64,000 nt of DNA from Terrimonas ginsenosidimutans (GCF_022012415.1 NZ_JAKLTR010000012.1:178118-242117), one strand, 5' to 3'; counted from the first letter of the stretch, positions 1 to 9,024 are shown. Numbers and translations: made by a program. The notes: generated by a model from the letters alone, not told the origin.

Positions 1-1
1 C

Positions 2-325
2 ATCGAAGCCGTGGGCATTCCCGAAACCTTCGGTATCTGCCAGGACATTATTGCACCCGGCGGCAGGATTGCAAACGTTGGCGTGCATGGCAAAAGTGCT
101 CAACTTCACCTGGAGACACTTTGGTCAAAAAATATCACCATCACCACCCGTCTCGTTGATACGGTCACCACGCCTATGCTGTTGAAAACCGTGCTGTCCT
201 CCAAACTTCAACCAGCCCAGCTGATCACACACCGGTTTAAATTATCCGAGATCATGAAAGCCTATGATACATTTTCAAAAGCGGCGGAGACAAAATCACT
301 CAAAGTGATCATGACCAACGAATAA
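2..325 (+). CDS. Zinc-dependent alcohol dehydrogenase, C-terminal part (cut by window edge)
   Basis: The frame is open to the left edge, so only the last 107 residues are present. They cover the second half of the Rossmann NAD(P)-binding domain (GGRIANVGVHG is the glycine-containing turn) and the final segment that packs on the catalytic domain, ending AAETKSLKVIMTNE. The stretch LVDTVTTPMLLKTVLSSK followed by LITHRF is characteristic of medium-chain zinc alcohol dehydrogenases. The catalytic zinc ligands lie outside the window, so substrate cannot be judged. An alcohol dehydrogenase next to Usp and PEP synthase genes fits a low-oxygen stress island, but its promoter is not visible. Confidence 0.85.
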   Translation: MEAVGIPETFGICQDIIAPGGRIANVGVHGKSAQLHLETLWSKNITITTRLVDTVTTPMLLKTVLSSKLQPAQLITHRFKLSEIMKAYDTFSKAAETKSLKVIMTNE

Positions 326-439
326 AATGAATGTCGTTCAAGAAACCTATGCCCATCGATACAATGAATTGCCGTACTCTCAAAGCCGCCATGAACGAAC
401 ATGATGGAGTCTCCCGTTCGCTGGAAAAACAATCCTGTT

Positions 440-1240
440 ATGAGATCACCACACTGCATATATATCCTGATGCTGTTGCTGATTTTACTCACCACCAGCC
501 ATCCATCTTCCTATGCTCAGCCCAACAATAAACCGGATACCACTAACGGGTTGACTATCTACCTGACCTTCGATGACGGGCCTATGGACGGTAGCCGATT
601 CATCGATTCACTGGTAAAAAACGACAGTATTCCTCTTGAAGTACTGGTAACAGGTTTTCGTATCCGGGACAATGTAAAAATGACAGCGCAGTTGAATTCC
701 TACAGAGACGAGCCACTGATCGAGATCGCCAATCACAGTTTCTCCCATGCAAATGGTCATTTCAGGATGTACTATTCAGCCCCCGCTGAGGTTGTCAATG
801 ATATCTTAAGAAACGAAAACAGCCTGCAACTGCTCTCAAGAATCGTGCGTTTACCGGGAAGAAATACCTGGAGGATCGGGGGACGGAAAAGAACAGATCT
901 GCCGGATGCGAACGCTGCAGCGGATTCATTGGCGTCGATCGGCTACTTCATTTTCGGATGGGACCTGGAATGGAGATACGATACTTGCGAGAACCGCTAC
1001 TACTCAGCGAAACAAATGCTCACGCTGGTAAAACGATACAGACAATCAAAAAAACTCTTCACTCCGGGACACCTGGTGATCCTTTGCCATGACTGGATGC
1101 TTCCCGATGTCTATTTCAGAGAGCAACTGTCTTTGTTTGTAAAAGCGGTAAAATCAACAAACACTGACCGGTTTGCCCACCTCAGTGCCTATCCTTGCTT
1201 ACCATGGAACTCCGTAACGACTCCAGAACACCTTGAATGA
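440..1240 (+). CDS. Secreted polysaccharide deacetylase (NodB/CE4-like)
   Basis: A 266-residue protein that probably removes acetyl groups from an N-acetylated polysaccharide outside the cytoplasm. From the chosen start the first 27 residues form a signal peptide (hydrophobic run IYILMLLLILL, then SSYAQ). The NodB motif 1, TFDDGP, is at residues 43-48 and a motif-2-like HSFSHANGH follows (metal-binding histidines). A late LVILCHDW resembles the closing histidine motif. The frame is open 13 codons further up (401), but that start would put a polar stretch before the signal peptide. The stop lies 28 bp before the ATG of the next small membrane gene. CE4 enzymes act on chitin, peptidoglycan or xylan; which one is not visible here. 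Confidence 0.82.
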   Translation: MRSPHCIYILMLLLILLTTSHPSSYAQPNNKPDTTNGLTIYLTFDDGPMDGSRFIDSLVKNDSIPLEVLVTGFRIRDNVKMTAQLNSYRDEPLIEIANHSFSHANGHFRMYYSAPAEVVNDILRNENSLQLLSRIVRLPGRNTWRIGGRKRTDLPDANAAADSLASIGYFIFGWDLEWRYDTCENRYYSAKQMLTLVKRYRQSKKLFTPGHLVILCHDWMLPDVYFREQLSLFVKAVKSTNTDRFAHLSAYPCLPWNSVTTPEHLE

Positions 1241-1268
1241 ATATTATCTGTTATTAAATTTGTCAATC

Positions 1269-1499
1269 ATGCGCCGTAATTATTCCTACCATAAAATAGC
1301 TACTCTTTATAAAAGATTCCAATTTCATGCGTCTGCCTTTGTTTTGACTATTGCCGGCCTGTGGATAGCCTGGAAGATCTCACGGCAGCCTTTTGTTCCG
1401 GAATGGATGTTCACCATCCTGATCATATGGATAGTGGCGCTGATTATCGAGATGCTCAGATTTGCCTATGTTTTCAAACGTCGTAAGCGTAGTAAATAA
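1269..1499 (+). CDS. Small two-helix membrane protein (2TM-like)
   Basis: A 76-residue protein starting MRRNYSYHKIATLYKRFQF, followed by two hydrophobic segments (around AFVLTIAGLWIAW and MFTILIIWIVALII) and a basic tail FKRRKRSK. The layout of a basic amphipathic start, two transmembrane helices and a basic end is that of the 2TM domain family common in Bacteroidota. The frame could start at TTG 1233, inside the deacetylase gene, but the ATG at 1269 gives the usual family start. A second protein of the same design is at 15542-15766 in this island. Function is unknown. Confidence 0.6.
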   Translation: MRRNYSYHKIATLYKRFQFHASAFVLTIAGLWIAWKISRQPFVPEWMFTILIIWIVALIIEMLRFAYVFKRRKRSK

Positions 1500-1587
1500 T
1501 GATCCTGCCGTCCTTATCGCTGACCATCGTTATCAGCAATCGCGAATGTAGGAACAATCAACCGTCTTGCTTAATTCACCACCAGCA

Positions 1588-1652
1588 TGACCACTGTCAA
1601 CCCTGTAGATGATGAAGATCAAACATTCGCTCAACAGGATTGAATAGCTTTA
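1588..1652 (+). promoter_or_regulatory. usp operon promoter with tandem Crp/Fnr-type sites
   Basis: Two palindromic sites, TGACCACTGTCA (1588-1599) and TGATGAAGATCA (1610-1621), lie 22 bp apart. Their centres are 55 and 33 bp upstream of the centre of a -7 box TAGCTTTA (1645-1652; 5 of 6 defined positions of TAnnTTTG). A degenerate third site, TGACCATCGTTA, is at 1521-1532. The arrangement is that of class I plus class II activation by a Crp-family protein. The predicted transcript would have a leader of about 100 bases. Confidence 0.6.
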
Positions 1653-1757
1653 GTGACACTGATGAATGTTAGCGGAAGTAAAAGCCAGTATTCATTAGTT
1701 GCCTGTTGAACACCGGCCTATAGATCCCTTTTATTCAACCCTAAATCATCCCTGGTC

Positions 1758-2582
1758 ATGAAATCAATAGTTGCAGCAACCAATTTCTCAGACGCTTCCA
1801 CGAATGCAGTGAATTATGCCGCCGATATGGCTGCTTTCCTGGATGCAAATCTGTGTATCGTCTATATCAATCCACTGCCGATCATGTATAATGATGTGCC
1901 GCTGCCGGGGGATGCTTTTGCAAGCAAGGTCACCGATGCGGCAGGTGAACTGAAAGAGCTAAAAAAAAGCATCAGTTCCAGAACAAACAACCGTTGCGTC
2001 ATTCACACACAGCTGTTGGAGGGAACCGTGGAATATCAACTCGAACAATACTGTAAAAAAGTAAAACCATTCGCCGTGGTTATGGGTTCCGAAATCTCTT
2101 CTGCGATAGAACGGACTTTATTCGGCGCGAAAACAATCACCGCTATGAAGCATCTTCACTGGCCATTGGTCATCGTACCGAAAGATGCTCAATTTTCGCC
2201 CGCAAAAAAGATAGGTTTCGCCTGCGACTTCAGGAATGTTCGTGATACTATACCCGTAAAAGAGATCATTGAACTGGTTACCACCTTCAAAGCTGAATTG
2301 CATATAATTCACGCCAGCCCGGAAAGCGGCAGCTCATTCAACGCAGAAACAGTTTCCCAGGCGGAACATATAAGAGACCTGTTTGCTGAGATCAATCCTA
2401 AATATCACTTTATCCAGACATTGAATATCGAAGAACCCGTCCTGGACTTTGCGGAGAAAAACAAATTTGATCTTCTGATCATCGTTCCCAAAAAGCATGA
2501 CCTGTTTACACAACTCTTCGCGCATAGCCATTCAAAACGAATGGCAATGCAGGCACATCTCCCGATAATTGCAGTACACTAA
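1758..2582 (+). CDS. Universal stress protein, tandem UspA domains
   Basis: A 274-residue cytoplasmic protein with two Usp folds (about 1-142 and 150-274), each opening with the beta strand seen in the family (MKSIVAATNFSDAS; KIGFACDFRNV). The first domain has MGSEISSAIERTLFGA where ATP-binding Usp proteins have a G-x2-G-x9-G(S) loop; the second glycine is missing, so nucleotide binding is uncertain. It is the first gene of a run with PEP synthase 11 bp downstream, an HdeD-like gene and a second Usp. Its promoter carries two predicted Crp/Fnr-type sites. Usp proteins support survival under starvation and low oxygen; the specific role here is inferred from neighbours. Confidence 0.9.
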   Translation: MKSIVAATNFSDASTNAVNYAADMAAFLDANLCIVYINPLPIMYNDVPLPGDAFASKVTDAAGELKELKKSISSRTNNRCVIHTQLLEGTVEYQLEQYCKKVKPFAVVMGSEISSAIERTLFGAKTITAMKHLHWPLVIVPKDAQFSPAKKIGFACDFRNVRDTIPVKEIIELVTTFKAELHIIHASPESGSSFNAETVSQAEHIRDLFAEINPKYHFIQTLNIEEPVLDFAEKNKFDLLIIVPKKHDLFTQLFAHSHSKRMAMQAHLPIIAVH

Positions 2583-2593
2583 AATCAGCAACC

Positions 2594-4993
2594 ATGGATA
2601 AATATATCGTTGGTTTCTCGCAGATCTCCATCCAGGATGTTGGAAAAGTGGGTGGAAAAAATGCTTCCCTCGGTGAAATGTTTTCCAGGCTTACAGCTAA
2701 AGGAATTCCTGTGCCTGATGGATTTGCCACCACTGCTTTTGCCTTTGATCAATTTCTTTCCACCAACGCTCTAAATGAACCCTTACAACGGCTGATGAGG
2801 AAACTTGACAAAGTGAATTACAGGGATCTCGAAGCAACAGGTGAGCAGGCCCGGAGATTAATATTACAGGGCAAGTTGCCGGACCACATCCGTGAATCCG
2901 TTCTCTATGCATATCGTCGTATGCAGGAAAAGCATCCTGGATCTGTGGCTGTCCGCAGTAGTGCAACCGCTGAAGACCTTCCACAGGCGAGCTTTGCCGG
3001 CCAGCATGAATCTTACCTGAATATCAGCGGCGAGGAAGAGTTGCTCAAAGCCATCCAGCGATGTTATGCATCCCTGTATACCGCCAGGGCTATTAAATAC
3101 CGGGAGGATAATGGCTTTGCACATGACAGAGTGTTATTATCCGTCGGTATTCAGCAAATGGTTCGCAGCGATCTTGCCAGCTCGGGTGTGGCATTTACAC
3201 TGGAACCCGAATCAGGCTTCAAAAATGTGATCTCCATCAGCGGCGTATGGGGATTGGGCGAGAACATGGTGCAGGGAACAGTAACGCCTGACGAGTTCAC
3301 TGTGTTTAAGCCAACCCTCCGGTTGAACAAACAGGCGATCCTCCAGAGGAAGCTGGGTGATAAGGTCAAGACCATGCAATATAACAATGATGCCGCTGCT
3401 CTGGAGACCATTGTCAATATTGATACTTCTGCTGAAAAAAGGAAGCAGTTCACCTTGTCTGACGATGAAGTCATATCCATTTCCCGCTGGTGTCTGATCA
3501 TCGAAGAGCACTATGGGAAACCCATGGATATTGAATGGGCGAAAGACGGGATCTCCGGAAAGATCTTTATTATACAGGCCAGACCCGAAACGGTGCATTC
3601 CCAACAAAATCCGTATATACAGAAAGTGTTTGAACTGCAGGAAAAAGGGCAACGTATTGCGGAAGGTAATGCAGTCGGAGAAAAGATCGCCGCAGGTATC
3701 GCCCGCGTTCTTTCGGGCCCCGGCGAGGGAGAACAGGTCAAACCTGGCGAGATCGTCGTTACTGATATCACCAGCCCGGATTGGGATCCGGTATTGAAAA
3801 GATCTGCCGCTATTGTTACCAACAAAGGAGGCAGAACAAGTCATGCTTCCATTGTCGCCAGAGAACTCGGCGTTCCGGCCATCGTGGGAACGGGCAATGC
3901 CACCAGTGTAATAAAAGATGGAGAAGTCATTACGGTTTCCTGCGCCGGAGGCAAAACTGGTTATGTATACAGGGGAAGTTTAAGTTACAGAACAAGGGAC
4001 ATTGATTTCAGCAAAATAACCAAACCATCGTCCACAAAAGCCATGCTGATCGTAGGCGATCCCGATCAGGCATTTAAACTCTCCTTCTATCCTAATGATG
4101 GCGTGGGGTTGATGAGGCTGGAATTCATTGTTACGCATTCTATCCTGATACATCCGATGGCCCTGATCAGGTTTGATCTGCTGACAGACGCTGCCGTCAA
4201 AACCCGGATTGAAGAACTGACATACGGATACCCTGATAAAAAACAGTATTTCATCGATCAGCTATCCCAGGGAATTGCTACCATCGCGGCAGCATTCTAT
4301 CCGAAAGACGTCATCGTGCGCACAAGTGATTTTAAAACCAACGAATATGCCAACCTGATCGGCGGAAGCATCTTCGAGCCCATTGAAGAAAATCCTATGC
4401 TGGGGTTCAGAGGAGCATCGAGGTATTATAACGAACGTTACAGGGAAGCGTTCGCTCTTGAATGTGAAGCATTGAAAAAAGTACGGGAGGATATGGGACT
4501 GACAAATGTAAAAGTGATGATCCCTTTCTGTAGAACAATAGAGGAAGCGAATAAGGTGGTGACTGTTATGCAGCAGAACGGGCTCGACAGGGAAAAAGAC
4601 AGCACCCTTGAGTTCTATATGATGGTGGAAATTCCGTCCAACGTATTACTGGCCGAAGAGTTCGCCAAAATATTCGACGGCTTCTCCATCGGCTCCAATG
4701 ACCTTACTCAACTGGTGCTGGGTGTAGACCGGGACTCATCTGTTATCAGTACGGTTTTCAACGAACAGGATCCAGCAGTAAAAAAAATGATCGCAATGGC
4801 CATACATAAGGCAAACCTGTCGGGAGTAAAGATTGGCTTGTGTGGTCAGGCGCCAAGTGATTTCCCGGCATTTGCAGAATTCCTGGTACAGCAGGGGATA
4901 TCAAGCATCTCCTTTAATCCGGATGCGCTGTTGAGCGGACTAGAAAACATCAATAAGGCAGAACATGAATCCCGTATCGGAGCGCACATCTGA
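2594..4993 (+). CDS. ppsA: Phosphoenolpyruvate synthase
   Basis: A 799-residue enzyme of the PEP-synthase/PPDK family that converts pyruvate and ATP to PEP, AMP and phosphate, feeding gluconeogenesis. The N-terminal ATP-grasp-like domain covers about 1-340 (VGGKNASLGEMF near the start, VRSSATAEDL in the middle). The swivelling phosphohistidine domain contains GGRTSHASIVARELGVPAIV with the catalytic His at residue 417. The C-terminal TIM barrel (about 480-790) ends with GLCGQAPSD, catalytic Cys 750. Length and motif spacing match the E. coli enzyme. It follows usp by 11 bp, so the two are probably cotranscribed under the usp promoter. Confidence 0.95.
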   Translation: MDKYIVGFSQISIQDVGKVGGKNASLGEMFSRLTAKGIPVPDGFATTAFAFDQFLSTNALNEPLQRLMRKLDKVNYRDLEATGEQARRLILQGKLPDHIRESVLYAYRRMQEKHPGSVAVRSSATAEDLPQASFAGQHESYLNISGEEELLKAIQRCYASLYTARAIKYREDNGFAHDRVLLSVGIQQMVRSDLASSGVAFTLEPESGFKNVISISGVWGLGENMVQGTVTPDEFTVFKPTLRLNKQAILQRKLGDKVKTMQYNNDAAALETIVNIDTSAEKRKQFTLSDDEVISISRWCLIIEEHYGKPMDIEWAKDGISGKIFIIQARPETVHSQQNPYIQKVFELQEKGQRIAEGNAVGEKIAAGIARVLSGPGEGEQVKPGEIVVTDITSPDWDPVLKRSAAIVTNKGGRTSHASIVARELGVPAIVGTGNATSVIKDGEVITVSCAGGKTGYVYRGSLSYRTRDIDFSKITKPSSTKAMLIVGDPDQAFKLSFYPNDGVGLMRLEFIVTHSILIHPMALIRFDLLTDAAVKTRIEELTYGYPDKKQYFIDQLSQGIATIAAAFYPKDVIVRTSDFKTNEYANLIGGSIFEPIEENPMLGFRGASRYYNERYREAFALECEALKKVREDMGLTNVKVMIPFCRTIEEANKVVTVMQQNGLDREKDSTLEFYMMVEIPSNVLLAEEFAKIFDGFSIGSNDLTQLVLGVDRDSSVISTVFNEQDPAVKKMIAMAIHKANLSGVKIGLCGQAPSDFPAFAEFLVQQGISSISFNPDALLSGLENINKAEHESRIGAHI

Positions 4994-5048
4994 GACGAAG
5001 AAATCAATATAACATCTCACCATGACAAAATACGGATAAACTATACGT

Positions 5049-5618
5049 ATGCAATGGATAAAAAGATTTGGCTGGTTGTTCCTCTCGCTGGGCGGCATTA
5101 TCCTGTTGGCAACAGGGATCGCTTGCTTTGTGAACCCTTTTACAACCTATGTTAACCTGGTAAAATATACCGGGCTGGGATTAATATTGAACAGCATACT
5201 ATTACTGGTCGCGGCTTTTTTACATGGCCAATCGAAAGCCGAACGGAACTGGTTCATCGCGAAAAGTGCGCTGGATCTGTCCTTTGCCCTGATCCTTTGC
5301 TTTAATCCTTTCCTGACCTTTATAGCTTTCCCTCTGTTCCTTGGGTTGATCATCCTTTGCTTGGGAATGTTCAAAACCGCCGCCTTCCTTTTGTTAAAGG
5401 TCAGAACAGAAGTCCGCCATGCGCCCCTTGTTACAGGAGTGTTGTTCATTACATTTGGCATACTACTGATGCGGACACCCTCGCGGCCACTCATGGACGT
5501 AAATATTATTCTCGGCCTGTTTGGGTCTTCACTAGGACTGCTATATCTGTACGACTCGATCAGGGGCCATATAAAAACCGGCTACCAAATTTCCCTGAAG
5601 GAGAAGGCCACTTCGTAA
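5049..5618 (+). CDS. HdeD-like membrane protein (DUF308)
   Basis: A 189-residue integral membrane protein with about six hydrophobic segments, starting WIKRFGWLFLSLGGIILLATG. The repeated helix pairs and the loop with RTPSRPLMDVNIILGLFG are typical of the HdeD/DUF308 family, linked in E. coli to acid resistance. It lies 55 bp after ppsA and 35 bp before the second usp gene, so it is likely part of the same stress operon. No substrate is known for the family; the role is inferred from context only. Confidence 0.75.
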   Translation: MQWIKRFGWLFLSLGGIILLATGIACFVNPFTTYVNLVKYTGLGLILNSILLLVAAFLHGQSKAERNWFIAKSALDLSFALILCFNPFLTFIAFPLFLGLIILCLGMFKTAAFLLLKVRTEVRHAPLVTGVLFITFGILLMRTPSRPLMDVNIILGLFGSSLGLLYLYDSIRGHIKTGYQISLKEKATS

Positions 5619-5653
5619 GTGTATTCAACCTTTTTTATATTCACTCTATTTCC

Positions 5654-6464
5654 ATGAAAAAGATAATTGTGCCAACTGATTTTTCTGATGCAGCTTTCAA
5701 TGCTGCCACTTATGCAGTTGAAATGGCACTTGAACTTCAGTTGGAACTTCTGCTGCTGAATGTTTACCAGATACCTGTCGGATATGTAATAGAGCCTCCG
5801 ATCTTTCCGCTTTCGATGGAAGAAATAAAAGCAGACTGTAAAAGGAAGCTAGACGGATTACGCCTCCATCTCGAGCGCATTACCGCAGGAAAAATAAAGA
5901 TCTCAACCATCATACAGTTAGGAGGTTATTGAGGCACTGGAAGAAACCTGCAAAAAAACAGAACTTTTTGCTGTAATCATGGGGACTTCCGGAAAAAGTG
6001 TCAAGCCTCATCTTTCGTGGGGAAGCAATACCGTTACAGCAATCAGGCACCTCGATACCCCCCTGATCTGCATTGACGCCAGCCAGACATATAAAAAAAT
6101 AAGAAAGATCGCTTTCGCCTGTGATTTTAAAGACGTAAATGAAACAATTCCGGTCGAATTGATCAAACAGACGGTGAAAATATTCCAGGCGGAGCTTCAC
6201 ATAATACATATACATCATCCGGGAGAACATCTATTACAATCAACACATGTACATCAGTTGTTTGACGATCTGCACCCAACCTATCATTTCCCGAATCATC
6301 AAGAAATCGAAAAAGCCATCAATGGGATAATCCGCCAGGAGGCGCTGGACCTGTTGATCGCTGTACCAAAAAAACATAAATTATTTGACGGCATATTCCA
6401 CCCCAGCGATACAAAAAAAATGCTTTTCCATTCCATTGTGCCGCTGATGTTCATCCGGAATTAA
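5654..6464 (+). pseudogene. Universal stress protein, frameshifted
   Basis: The first reading frame starts MKKIIVPTDFSDAAFNAATY at 5654 and stops at the TGA at 5930-5932. The family continues in the +1 frame (GAG GCA CTG GAA GAA ... ATG GGG ACT) through ALEETCKKTELFAVIMGTSG to the stop at 6464, giving a second Usp domain ending FHSIVPLMFIRN. Skipping one base near 5921-5930 restores one protein of about 269 residues, the same size as the usp gene at 1758. The break falls in TTAGGAGGTTATTGAG, which has a Shine-Dalgarno-like AGGAGG just before TAT TGA. This may be a real mutation, a sequencing error, or less likely programmed +1 frameshifting. Confidence 0.8.
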
Positions 6465-6487
6465 TCATTTACTTAACTGATCCACCA

Positions 6488-7525
6488 ATGTTAAAAAAAT
6501 CACCTGATACAAACAGCGAAACACTGCTAAAAAAACTGCAGGATCTGATAGCAGACAACAACATCAGGAAGATCACCATCTATAACAGAGATTGCAAAGA
6601 GATGCTAAAATGCACTCTTGAAATTAATAGTACGCATAAGATCTTCCTTGCGCTACCGGAATCCATCATTGATAAACTGTCTGATCCCCCGGTTAAAGTC
6701 GAAGAACGAAAGGAAACCGGCACTATTATCCAACAACCGGTACTTATCGCAATCATAGACCATTCACTAAAAAAAATAATGAAGTACCGGCAGAATATGC
6801 AGCGGGATATGGCCGCGGAAGACGTACATCAATTCAGGGTAGAGGTAAAAAAACTTCGGGCTTTTCCACGCATGATCTCCGCCGATCAGAGAAATAAAAT
6901 AAAAATTCCGGGAAGACTACGAGATGAGTATCGAAAAGCCGGCGCTATCAGGGATCTGCAATTATTGACCGGTCACACAACCGGCGCAGTGGTTAAAACT
7001 AAATATGCGCGTGAACTGGATGGAAAGAGAAAAAGTTTGATCAGCCATGCCGGAAAAACCGGGATAATCCGCTGGATAAAAAAGGCAGATAAAAAAATAA
7101 GGAAAGGGCTGCCGCAATATTTACCGGTCGCAGTTGCTGCAAAGTTCATTGAAGGTAAATTAGCGTTTACACGTTCAATTACCAGGAAGAGAGCTATCTC
7201 CAACGAAGAGATGCACTCAGTGAGAAAAAACCTTAAGGACATCCTGTATGATGTAAAAAATATAGGCGAAAATGTTCCGGCCATTTTGTGGGAACTGCAC
7301 TGGTCTAAAGAAAAGCAGGAATTTTATGCGCGGCTTGCCGAAGATCTGGGGAAGTACCATGACTGTACTATTGAACTGCAAAAACTGGAGGAGACAAGCT
7401 ATACCAAAGACACGGAAAACAACAGGGAAATGATACGCCGGTGTGACGAACAGCGAACAATCAGAAGGCAGTTAAACACTTCAATACGGAAGCAATTTTC
7501 TGATAACAGGATCCAGGATGATTAA
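6488..7525 (+). CDS. CHAD domain protein with an N-terminal extension
   Basis: A 345-residue, lysine- and arginine-rich protein. The CHAD domain occupies about residues 85-320: helices with conserved basic and histidine residues are visible at VHQFRVEVKKLR (113-124), MHSVRKNLKDIL (242-253) and LGKYHDC (287-293). CHAD domains bind inorganic polyphosphate. Residues 10-65 (LLKKLQDLIADNNIRKITIY and following) form a separate small domain resembling DUF4342 by eye; that assignment is tentative. The gene follows the broken usp by 23 bp and closes the operon. A polyphosphate-binding protein beside PEP synthase and Usp suits a stringent or stationary-phase role (inference). Confidence 0.82.
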   Translation: MLKKSPDTNSETLLKKLQDLIADNNIRKITIYNRDCKEMLKCTLEINSTHKIFLALPESIIDKLSDPPVKVEERKETGTIIQQPVLIAIIDHSLKKIMKYRQNMQRDMAAEDVHQFRVEVKKLRAFPRMISADQRNKIKIPGRLRDEYRKAGAIRDLQLLTGHTTGAVVKTKYARELDGKRKSLISHAGKTGIIRWIKKADKKIRKGLPQYLPVAVAAKFIEGKLAFTRSITRKRAISNEEMHSVRKNLKDILYDVKNIGENVPAILWELHWSKEKQEFYARLAEDLGKYHDCTIELQKLEETSYTKDTENNREMIRRCDEQRTIRRQLNTSIRKQFSDNRIQDD

Positions 7526-7566
7526 GCAATTCCTGCACGCGTTGATCGGAAGAAAACACTATACGA

Positions 7567-8505
7567 TTATCGGCTTACTTCTTTCACCAACTTATAGAGA
7601 CGCTCACAATCAGCCAGGTGGCATAGTTCGGTTCCTTCATGCAGTGTAGCCGCTGTTCCGCACGCAACACCAAACTTCACGGCATCCTGCAACGATCGGC
7701 CCATTGACAAAAAACGGATCATTCCTGCCACCATGCTATCGCCGGCACCGACGGTAGTTTTAACATCGGTGTCAGGACCTTTGAATAAAAATGTATTGAG
7801 ACGTGTTACAAGCATGGCTCCTTCTTTTCCGAGAGAAACCACCAATGCCTCGCATGAATATTTCGACAGGATCCCTTTGGCTGCGGCTTCAGCTTCTGCC
7901 ATGTCAATAACCGGCAGGCCGGTCAGCTTCCTTAATTCATTAAGGTTTGGCTTTGCCAGATAGATGCCCGCTTCCAGTGCATGGACCAGCGAGGTGCCGG
8001 ACGTATCAACAACCAGGCGACAATCCTGTTGAAGCGCATATGAACGAATATTGCTGAACATATCTGAAGGGAAATTAGCGGGCATACTCCCGCTGATCAC
8101 CAGGTAATCCAGGTGAGCTGTTGCGCCCCTCAACACCTGGAAGACGGCTTCATATTCCTCTGCGCTAAATTCGGGTGGAGGCAATATGAACTGGTAGTGA
8201 CGGGAAGGATCCAGTTCAGTGATCATGATATTCTCTCTTGTATCGCTTTTTACCTTAACCTCCACCAGAGGTACCTCTTCACGTCGCAGCAGCATCGCCA
8301 GCAACTCCCCCGTCCTTCCGCCCGATGGAAATATGGCCGTGGCACTGCCACCCAAACGCCGCAAAGCCCTGGCGACATTGATACCTCCTCCGCCGGCATT
8401 ATACCGCGGAGCAGAGCAATACAACTTTTTAGAGGGAATAAACCTGGGAGAAGAGAAACTTTTATCAACGCTGGGGCTGAATGTCAGCGTAACAATATTT
8501 GTCAT
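7567..8505 (-). CDS. pfkB: 6-phosphofructokinase, PfkB type
   Basis: A 312-residue ribokinase-family kinase very close in motif layout to E. coli PfkB, which phosphorylates fructose 6-phosphate. The sugar-binding signature GGGGINVARALRRLGGSATA is near residue 40, and the ATP/anion-hole signature TVGAGDSMVAGM with catalytic Asp is near residue 255, followed by GTAATLHEGTELC. The frame extends to 8559, but that would read through a perfect hairpin at 8536-8557, and family homology begins at MTNIVTLTFSPSVD, so I start at 8505. It lies downstream of hsp20 on the same strand with a terminator-like hairpin between them. PfkB beside Hsp20 and Usp recalls the mycobacterial DosR dormancy regulon. Confidence 0.92.
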   Translation of the reverse strand: MTNIVTLTFSPSVDKSFSSPRFIPSKKLYCSAPRYNAGGGGINVARALRRLGGSATAIFPSGGRTGELLAMLLRREEVPLVEVKVKSDTRENIMITELDPSRHYQFILPPPEFSAEEYEAVFQVLRGATAHLDYLVISGSMPANFPSDMFSNIRSYALQQDCRLVVDTSGTSLVHALEAGIYLAKPNLNELRKLTGLPVIDMAEAEAAAKGILSKYSCEALVVSLGKEGAMLVTRLNTFLFKGPDTDVKTTVGAGDSMVAGMIRFLSMGRSLQDAVKFGVACGTAATLHEGTELCHLADCERLYKLVKEVSR

Positions 8506-8530
8506 CGGCGAAGTTCCTTGTGTGATTGTT

Positions 8531-8557
8531 AAAAAGCCCGCTGCGGGCGCAGCGGGC
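8531..8557 (-). terminator. Hairpin plus T-run between hsp20 and pfkB
   Basis: On the minus strand GCCCGCTGCG pairs perfectly with CGCAGCGGGC (8536-8545 with 8548-8557) and is followed by five T. This is a classic intrinsic terminator or attenuator after hsp20. It would lower pfkB expression relative to hsp20, or separate the two genes. Confidence 0.75.
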
Positions 8558-8577
8558 AATTTGCCGGGCCTTTCAGC

Positions 8578-9024
8578 CTATTTCACAGCTATCTGTTTAG
8601 CTGCTTCCTTCCTGGTTTCCGACTTGAGCGGAAGAGAAAGACTTAATACGCCATTCTCATACCGGGCTTCAATTTTTTCCTTGTTCACTTCCTCCGGTAA
8701 ATTAAAACTCCGGCTGAAGGAGGAATAGCTGTACTCTTTTCGGGTGAACTTCTTTTCCTTCTCTGTTTTGTTCTCTTCATTTTCAGCGCTGATCGTCAGC
8801 ATATCGCCATGAATATCAACTTTAAAATCGTCTTTCTTCATGCCGGGTACCGCAAGGGATACTTCATAGTGATCTTTATCTTCGGAAATATTTACCGCAG
8901 GAACAGAAAGTGTTCGACTCCAAAGGCTGTCTCCATTACCAAACCATTCATTCCAGGGTTTGAAGAGATCGTCAAAAGCAGCAGGAAATCTTTCCGCTCT
9001 TTTTACAAGTGATTGATTGGACAT
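8578..9024 (-). CDS. Hsp20 family small heat shock protein
   Basis: A 148-residue chaperone that holds unfolding proteins. The alpha-crystallin domain spans about residues 42-138: it opens NISEDKDHYEVSLAVPGMKK and ends with the diagnostic GVLSLSLPLK. The C-terminal tail KQIAVK has an I-x-V motif used in oligomer assembly. The start is fixed by a strong Shine-Dalgarno AAGGAGG (minus strand, around 9031-9037) seven bases from the ATG, unusual for this phylum. Two predicted Crp/Fnr-type sites precede it. pfkB lies downstream beyond a hairpin. Confidence 0.95.
   Translation of the reverse strand: MSNQSLVKRAERFPAAFDDLFKPWNEWFGNGDSLWSRTLSVPAVNISEDKDHYEVSLAVPGMKKDDFKVDIHGDMLTISAENEENKTEKEKKFTRKEYSYSSFSRSFNLPEEVNKEKIEARYENGVLSLSLPLKSETRKEAAKQIAVK

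Noticed and set aside
3212..3844. A 210-codon frame on the minus strand inside ppsA
   Set aside because: It is antisense to a well-supported enzyme gene; its composition has no family pattern and it lacks promoter context.
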